This document shows, one piece after another, positions 58,438 to 64,000 of a stretch of 64,000 nucleotides of DNA. The DNA comes from Azorinus chamasolen. Taxonomy: Eukaryota; Mollusca; Bivalvia; Cardiida; Solecurtidae. The stretch covers positions 53,535,674 to 53,599,673 of the forward strand of contig OY755237.1 of NCBI GenBank assembly GCA_963576725.1, in the 5' to 3' direction. Numbering within the stretch: position 1 is the first letter of the stretch; every line of letters starts with the position of its first letter. The translations under genes were made by a program, and so were the position numbers. The notes under the pieces are model-generated. The model ran no database searches. It saw nothing but the letters and a program-made list of their open reading frames with translations, and was not told the origin of the DNA.

Positions 58438-58979
58438 TTTTACTTATATTACTGCCATTTCATTTCCTGCAGAGCTTTTTACCCTGATTCTGCTAGTCTG
58501 GAGTTGACTGGCATATGTAAGTAGCTTGGATTGAGATGATGAGATGCAAAGTTAAACTCTAGATCTGTGTGGCAGACAGTGATCCAAGCTGTTTGCCAGT
58601 CAGCGGTTAGTTTCTTAACTGTTTGCATGCTAGCAACAGTGCATTCTCCTGCCATTTATACAAACATCTCTTATCCAGATCAGGCTCCACAAAAAATTGA
58701 GTCTGATCTGATATCCAACCTATTTGTCACTCGCTGGCTCCACTTCTGCATACAAAATATTAGAAAAATTTGAAAATGTTGCAGACGACAGCTGAGCAGC
58801 AGATGACAATTGACAGATGACAAAAATTACTTAGCATACACAAAGTTTAAACATAAGTGACTGGATAATATTTAAGACTGAAGTATTGAAAGCTTGACGA
58901 GACAGCAATCTTCACAGCAGGGTAGGGTCATCTTGTATCATGCTAGCGTTGAATATGTGCTAACCTATGCAATCAGTTT
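58438..58979. mobile_element. Type H pieces and unassigned sequence
   Basis: GATCCAAGCTGTTTGCCAG (58580) and TTGCAGACGACAGCTGAGC with CAGATGACAATTGACAG (58779-58815) are type H traces. No gene. Confidence 0.4.
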
Positions 58980-59139
58980 CAGAGCTACAGATAACGGTGC
59001 ATACCCAAATACTAAAATCGTCATTTCTCCACCAAACCTTCGAGACAATTCTAAAGAGTGGTCATAATCTAGGGTTTGATGGAGAAATAAAGGAGCTATT
59101 CTTGAAAATGTTTAGATTTACGCATCTTATCTGGACCCC
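58980..59139. mobile_element. Type C element, shortened palindrome
   Basis: CAGAGCTACAGATAACGG, ATCGTCATTTCTCCACC, TTCGAGACAATTCTAAAGAG, AGGGTTTGATGGAG and CGCATCTTATCTGGACCCCG. The left palindrome arm is deleted. Confidence 0.7.
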
Positions 59140-59425
59140 GTGAACTTTGGATACAGATGACATCGAGTCTCAACAGATTCCAAACTGTCTGACCCATGTA
59201 CTGTAGTTTTGAACAGAAATGAAAAATAAATTAATTTTAAAAACTGCCGATGACACAATTTCCAGACGACAATAAATTAGCATGCAAAGAGAGCAGTCTT
59301 CTTCTATTGAAGCAAGTTGAAGACTTGAGAGGTTTTTTGTTCTCTTTTTGCTGAAAGCATAATCCTTGATATATTGATCTAAGTCTGCTAGAGGAGATTG
59401 CAGGAAGCTAGTCCTCTAGGAAGAC
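59140..59425. mobile_element. Type H repeat, degraded
   Basis: GATTCCAAACTGTCTGACCC, CCGATGACACAATTTCC and CAGACGACAATAAATTAGC are recognisable type H words. Confidence 0.45.
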
Positions 59426-59656
59426 TTAACCCTTTCCCTGTTCTATACCTAGACCAAATTTCAATATCTAATGAATATAGACAAAATATGGAATGTGGAA
59501 CATTACAGCGATTTTGGAAACTAAAGAAACATACCTATCAAATTCCATTAGCAAACAGAGTAGACCCTGATCAGAAGGCTCCTATAGGAGCCGTCTGATC
59601 TGGGTCTACTCTGTTTGCAAATGCGTGAAAACATGTTTATATGAGGGAAAGGGTTA
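59426..59656 (-). mobile_element. Type A3 MITE (TTAA), complete
   Basis: TTAACCCTTTCCCTGTTCTA to ATGAGGGAAAGGGTTAA. A near-perfect core around GGCTCCTATAGGAGCC with GCAAACAGAGTAGACCC and GGTCTACTCTGTTTGC arms. The best single reference for the A3 variant. Confidence 0.9.
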
Positions 59657-59689
59657 AGTAAATGCACAGTTACATGACAGTCATTGGGT

Positions 59690-61485
59690 ATGCAAGTACA
59701 GTGATACAGATACATCACGACAGTATGTAACGATAGAGATACACCGCGACAGTATGTAACGATAGAGATACACAACTACAGTATGTAACGATACAGATAC
59801 ACAACTACAGTATGTAACGATAGAGATACACCACGACAGTATGTAACGATACAGATACACCACGACAGTATGTAACGATACAGATACACCACAACAGTAT
59901 GTAGTGATAGAGATACACCACGACAGTATGTAACGATACAGATACACCACGACAGTATGTAACGATAAAGATACACCACGACAGTATGTAACGATAGAGA
60001 TATACAACACGACAGTATGTAACGATACAGATACACCGCGACAGTATGTAACGATAGAGATACACAACTACAGTATGTAACGATAGAGATACACCATGAC
60101 AGTATGTAACGATAGAGATACACCACGACAGTATGTAACGATACAGATACACCACGACAGTATGTAACGATACAGATACACCACGACAGTATGTAGCGAT
60201 AGAGATACACCACGACAGTATGTAACGATACAGATACACCACGACAGTATGTAACGATAGAGATACACCACGACAGTATGTAACGATACAGATACACCAC
60301 GACAGTATGTAACGATACAGATACACCACGACAGTATGTAACGATAGAGATACAACACGACAGTATGTAACGATAGAGATACACCACGACAGTATGTAGT
60401 GATAGAGATACACCACGACAGTATGTAACGATACAGATACACCACGACAGTATGTAACGATAGAGATACACCACGACAGTATGTAACGATAGAGATACAC
60501 CACGACAGTATGTAACGATACAGATACACCACAACAGTATGTAGCGATAGAGATACACCACGACAGTATGTAACGATACAGATACACCACAACAGTATGT
60601 AACGATACAGATACAACACAACAGTATGTAACGATACAGATACACCACGACAGTATGTAACAATAGAGATACACCACAACAGTATGTAACATTAGAGATA
60701 CACCACGACAGTATGTAATGATAGAGATACAACACAACAGTATGTAACGATAGAGATACACCACGACAGTATGTAACAATAGAGATACACCACGACAGTA
60801 TGTAATGATAGAGATACACCACGACAGTATGTAACGATAGAGATACACCACGACAGTATGTAGCGATAGAGATACACCACAACAGTATGTAACGATAGAG
60901 ATACACCACAACAGTATGTAACGATAGAGATACACCACGACAGTATGTAACGATACAGATACACTACGACAGTATGTAACGATACAGATACACCACGACA
61001 GTATGTAACGATAGAGATACAACACGACAGTATGTAACGATAGAGATACACCACGACAGTATGTAGCGATAGAGATACACCACGACAGTATGTAACGATA
61101 GAGATACACCACAACAGTATGTAACGATAGAGATACAACATGACAGTATGTAACGATAGAGATACACCACGACAGTATGTAACGATAGAGATACAACACA
61201 ACAGTATGCGATACAGATACACCATGACAGTATGTAACGATAGAGATACAACACAACAGTATGTAACGATACAGATACACCACGACAGTATGTAACGATA
61301 GAGATACACTACGACAGTATTATACGATACAGATACACCACGACAGTATGTAACGATAGAGGTACAACACGACAGTATGTAACGATAGAGATACACCACA
61401 ACAGTATGTAACGATAGAGATACAACACGACAGTATGTAACGATAGAGATATAACACGACAGTATGTAACGATACAGATACATAC
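59690..61485 (-). repeat. 29-bp tandem array, about 60 copies
   Basis: The plus-strand unit is GATAGAGATACACC followed by ACGACAGTATGTAAC, with common variants GATACAG, ACAACAC and ACAACAG. Unit length 29 is not a multiple of three and none of the three minus frames hits a stop within the unit, giving overlapping ORFs of up to 492 residues made of VVVYLYRYILSW-like repeats. These are not protein genes: no composition bias typical of a real protein, no start context and no non-repetitive flank. Confidence 0.95.
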
Positions 61486-63945
61486 AGTAGAGCCTGCTTA
61501 TTATGTACATACATTGTACAAAAGAGCCTGCTTATTATGTACATACATTGTACAATAGAGCCTTATCAGTAGGTACATACATTGTACAATAGAGCCTTAT
61601 CAGTAGATACATACATTGTACAATAGAGCCTTATCAGTAGATACATACACTGTACAAGAGTGTCTTATCAGTAGGTACATACATTGTACAATAGAGCCTT
61701 ATCGGTAGGTACATACATTGTACAATAGAGCCTTATCAGTAGGTACATACATTGTACAATAGAGTCTTATCAGTAGGTGCATACATTGTACAATAGAGCC
61801 TTATCAGTAGGTACATTGTACAGTGGAGCCTTATCAGTAGGTACATGCATTGTACAATAGAGCCTTATCAGTAGGTACATACATTGTTCAATAGAGCCAT
61901 ATCAGTAGTTACATACATTGTACAATAGAGTTTTATCAGTAGGTACATACATTGTACAATAGAGCCTTATCAGTATATCAGTATGTACATACATTGTACA
62001 GTGGAGCATTACCAGTAGGTACATTGTACAATGGAGTCTTATCAGTAGGTACATACATTGTACAATAGAGCCTTATCATTATGTACATACATTGTACAAT
62101 AGAGCCTTATCAGTAGGTACATACATTGTACAATGAAGCCTTATGAGTAGGTACATACATTGTACAGTGGAGCATTACCAGTAGGTACATTGTACAATGG
62201 AGTCTTATCAGTAGGTACATACATTGTACAGTAGAGCCTTGTCAGTAGGCATATACATTGTACAATAGAGCCTTATCAGTAGGTACATACATTGTACAAT
62301 AGAGCCTTATCAGTTTGTACAGTGGAGCCTTATCAGTAGGTACATACACTGTACAATAGAGCCTTATCAGTAGGTACATACATTGTTCAGTAGAGCCATA
62401 TCAGTAGTTACATACATTGTACAATAGAGTTTTATCAGTAGGTACATACATTGTACAATAGAGCCTTATCAGTAGGTACATACATTGTACAGTGGAGCAT
62501 TACCAGTAGGTACATTGTACAATGGAGTCTTATCAGTAGGTACATACATTGTACAATAGAGCCTTGCCAGTAGGTACATTGTACAATAGAGCCTTATCAG
62601 TAGGTACATACATTGTACAGTGGAGCATTACCAGTAGGTACATTGTACAATGGAGTCTTATCAGTAGGTGCATACATTGTACAATAGAGCCTTATCAGTA
62701 TGTACATGCATTGTACAATAGAGTCTTATCGGTAGGTACATACATTGTACAATGGAGTCTTATCAGTAGGTACATACATTGTACAGTAGAGCCTTGCCAG
62801 TAGGTACATTGTACAATAGAGCCTTATCAGTAGGTACATACACTGTACAATAGAGCCTTATCACTAGGTACATACATTGTACAATAGAGCCTTATCAGTA
62901 TGTACATACATTATACAATAGAGCCTTATCAGTAGGTACATACATTGCACAGTAGAGCCTTATCAGTAGGTACATACATTGTACAGTGGAGCATTACCAG
63001 TAGGTACATTGTACAATAGTCTTATCAGTAGGTACATACATTGTACAATAGAGCCTTATCAGTATGTACATGCATTGTACAATAGAGTCTTATCAGTAGG
63101 TACATACATTGTACAATAGAGCCTTATCAGTATGTACATACATTGTACAGTGGAGCATTACTAGTAGATACATTGTACAATGGAGTCTTATCAGTAGGTA
63201 CATGCATTGTACAATAGAGCCTTATCAGTATGTACATACATTGCACAATGGAGTCTTATCAGTATGTACATACATTGTACAATGGAGCCTTATCAGTAGG
63301 TACATGCATTGTACAATAGAGCCTTATCAGCAGGTACATTGTACAATAGAGCTTATCAGTAGGTACATGCATTGTACAATAGAGCCTTATCAGTAGGTAC
63401 ATACATTGTACAATAGAGCCTTATCAGTAGGTACATGCATTGCACAATAGAGCCTTATCAGTAGGTACATTGTACAATAGAGCCTTATCAGTAGGTACAT
63501 GCATTGTACAATAGAGCCTTATCAGTAGGTACATACATTGTACAATAGAGCCTTATCAGTAGGTACATTGTACAATAGAGCCTTATCAGTAGGTACATAC
63601 ACTGTACAATAGAGCCTTATCAGTAGGCACATACATTGTTCAATAGAGCCATATCAGTAGTTACATACATTGTACAATAGAGTCTTACATACATTGTACA
63701 ATAGAGTCTTATCAGTAGGTACATACATTGTACAATAGAGCCTTATCAGTAGGTACATACATTGTACAATAGAGTCTTATTAGTAGGTACATACATTGTA
63801 CAATAGAGCCTTATCAGTAGGTACATACATTGTACAGTGGAGCATTACCAGTAGGTACATTGTACAATGGAGTCTTATCAGTAGGTACATACATTGTACA
63901 ATAGAGCCTTGTCAATATGTACAGTATAGCCTTCCTGTTTTGTAA
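61486..63945 (+). repeat. 34-bp tandem array with higher-order structure, about 72 copies
   Basis: The unit is TACATACATTGTACAATAG followed by AGCCTTATCAGTAGG (34 bp). A 30-bp version lacks CATA. A composite block (GTACAGTGGAGCATTACC, then a short unit with GTACAATGGAGTCTTATC) recurs at about 61995, 62165, 62495, 62620, 62985, 63155 and 63835. The junction with the 29-bp array is at CATACAGTAGAGCCTGC. Confidence 0.95.
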
Positions 63946-64000
63946 CTACAAAGCACGAGGTACTTAACTCATATTCAAGTGCCATGTACAATAGAAGCTT
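63946..64000. other. Non-repetitive window end
   Basis: The array breaks down after TACAGTATAGCCTTCC; the last bases carry no recognisable feature. Confidence 0.4.

Noticed and set aside
59690..61544. Minus-strand ORFs of 96 to 492 residues
   Set aside because: They are frame readings of a 29-bp tandem repeat, open in all three minus frames, with no non-repetitive domain.
59690..63945. CRISPR array
   Set aside because: Units of 29 and 34 bp sit head to tail without spacers, in an evidently eukaryotic, transposon-rich context, and no cas genes are present.

Overview
The window looks like non-coding DNA from a large, AT-rich animal genome, most likely a marine invertebrate and plausibly a bivalve mollusc. 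That placement is inference from the style of the repeats (hairpin-headed dispersed repeats ending in CTTG or CTAG, palindromic MITEs, Penelope elements); no species marker is visible. I found no intact host protein gene. The only long non-repetitive reading frame is a non-LTR retrotransposon reverse transcriptase (30503-32359), damaged at both ends. Almost every other long ORF is a by-product of tandem repeats.

The first 43 kb are a mosaic of short DNA transposons. The commonest are TTAA-flanked MITEs that begin CCCTTT or CCCATT and end in AAAGGG or ATGGG, with a large central palindrome, as expected of non-autonomous piggyBac-type elements. I name the types A (centre CTCCTATAGGAG, arms reading GCAAACAGAGYAGACCC), A2 and A3 (variants of A) and B (centre built on CCATTGTGATAAATAGAGC). 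Mixed in are a CAGAGCTCC...AGCTCTG family (C) with 6-7 bp target duplications, CAGTAAAACCTC elements with TA targets (D, pogo-like), AATTGTCGTCTGC-bounded repeats (H), a 1.2-kb element with TIRs and a dead BED-like zinc finger (15996-17191), a 1-kb ACGTCC-rich element (9894-10890), and long hairpin-headed repeats whose 3' ends (hairpin, then CTTG or CTAG, then T) suggest non-autonomous Helitrons. Several insertions are nested cleanly enough to read target sites directly.

From 44 kb to the end tandem arrays dominate: 34-36 bp (44.2-45.9 kb), about 30 bp (47.6-48.6 kb), 26 bp (49.0-49.4 kb), 28 bp (50.0-50.65 kb), about 45 bp (51.7-54.2 kb), 29 bp (59.7-61.5 kb) and 34 bp (61.5-63.9 kb). At least six arrays in the window appear to be amplified pieces of the type A/A2/A3 MITEs, so short transposons seem to be seeding satellites here.

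Two objects stand out. At 47133-47563 (minus strand) is a 431-bp miniature LTR retrotransposon: two terminal direct repeats, a primer-binding site matching 13 nt of the tRNA-Lys(CUU) 3' end placed 3 nt inside the 5' repeat, a purine tract before the 3' repeat, and a tRNA-like Pol III promoter (A and B boxes) inside the repeats. It resembles a Cassandra-type TRIM carrying a tRNA instead of 5S rRNA. At 47843-48365 and 55195-55945 are Penelope-like fragments in inverted-arm arrangement, with hammerhead-like motifs and, at 55500-55685, a GIY-YIG endonuclease C-terminal remnant.

No operon-like or pathway organisation exists; the relations between features are those of insertion into, and amplification from, one another. 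All calls are by eye, so boundaries marked approximate may be off by tens of bases.
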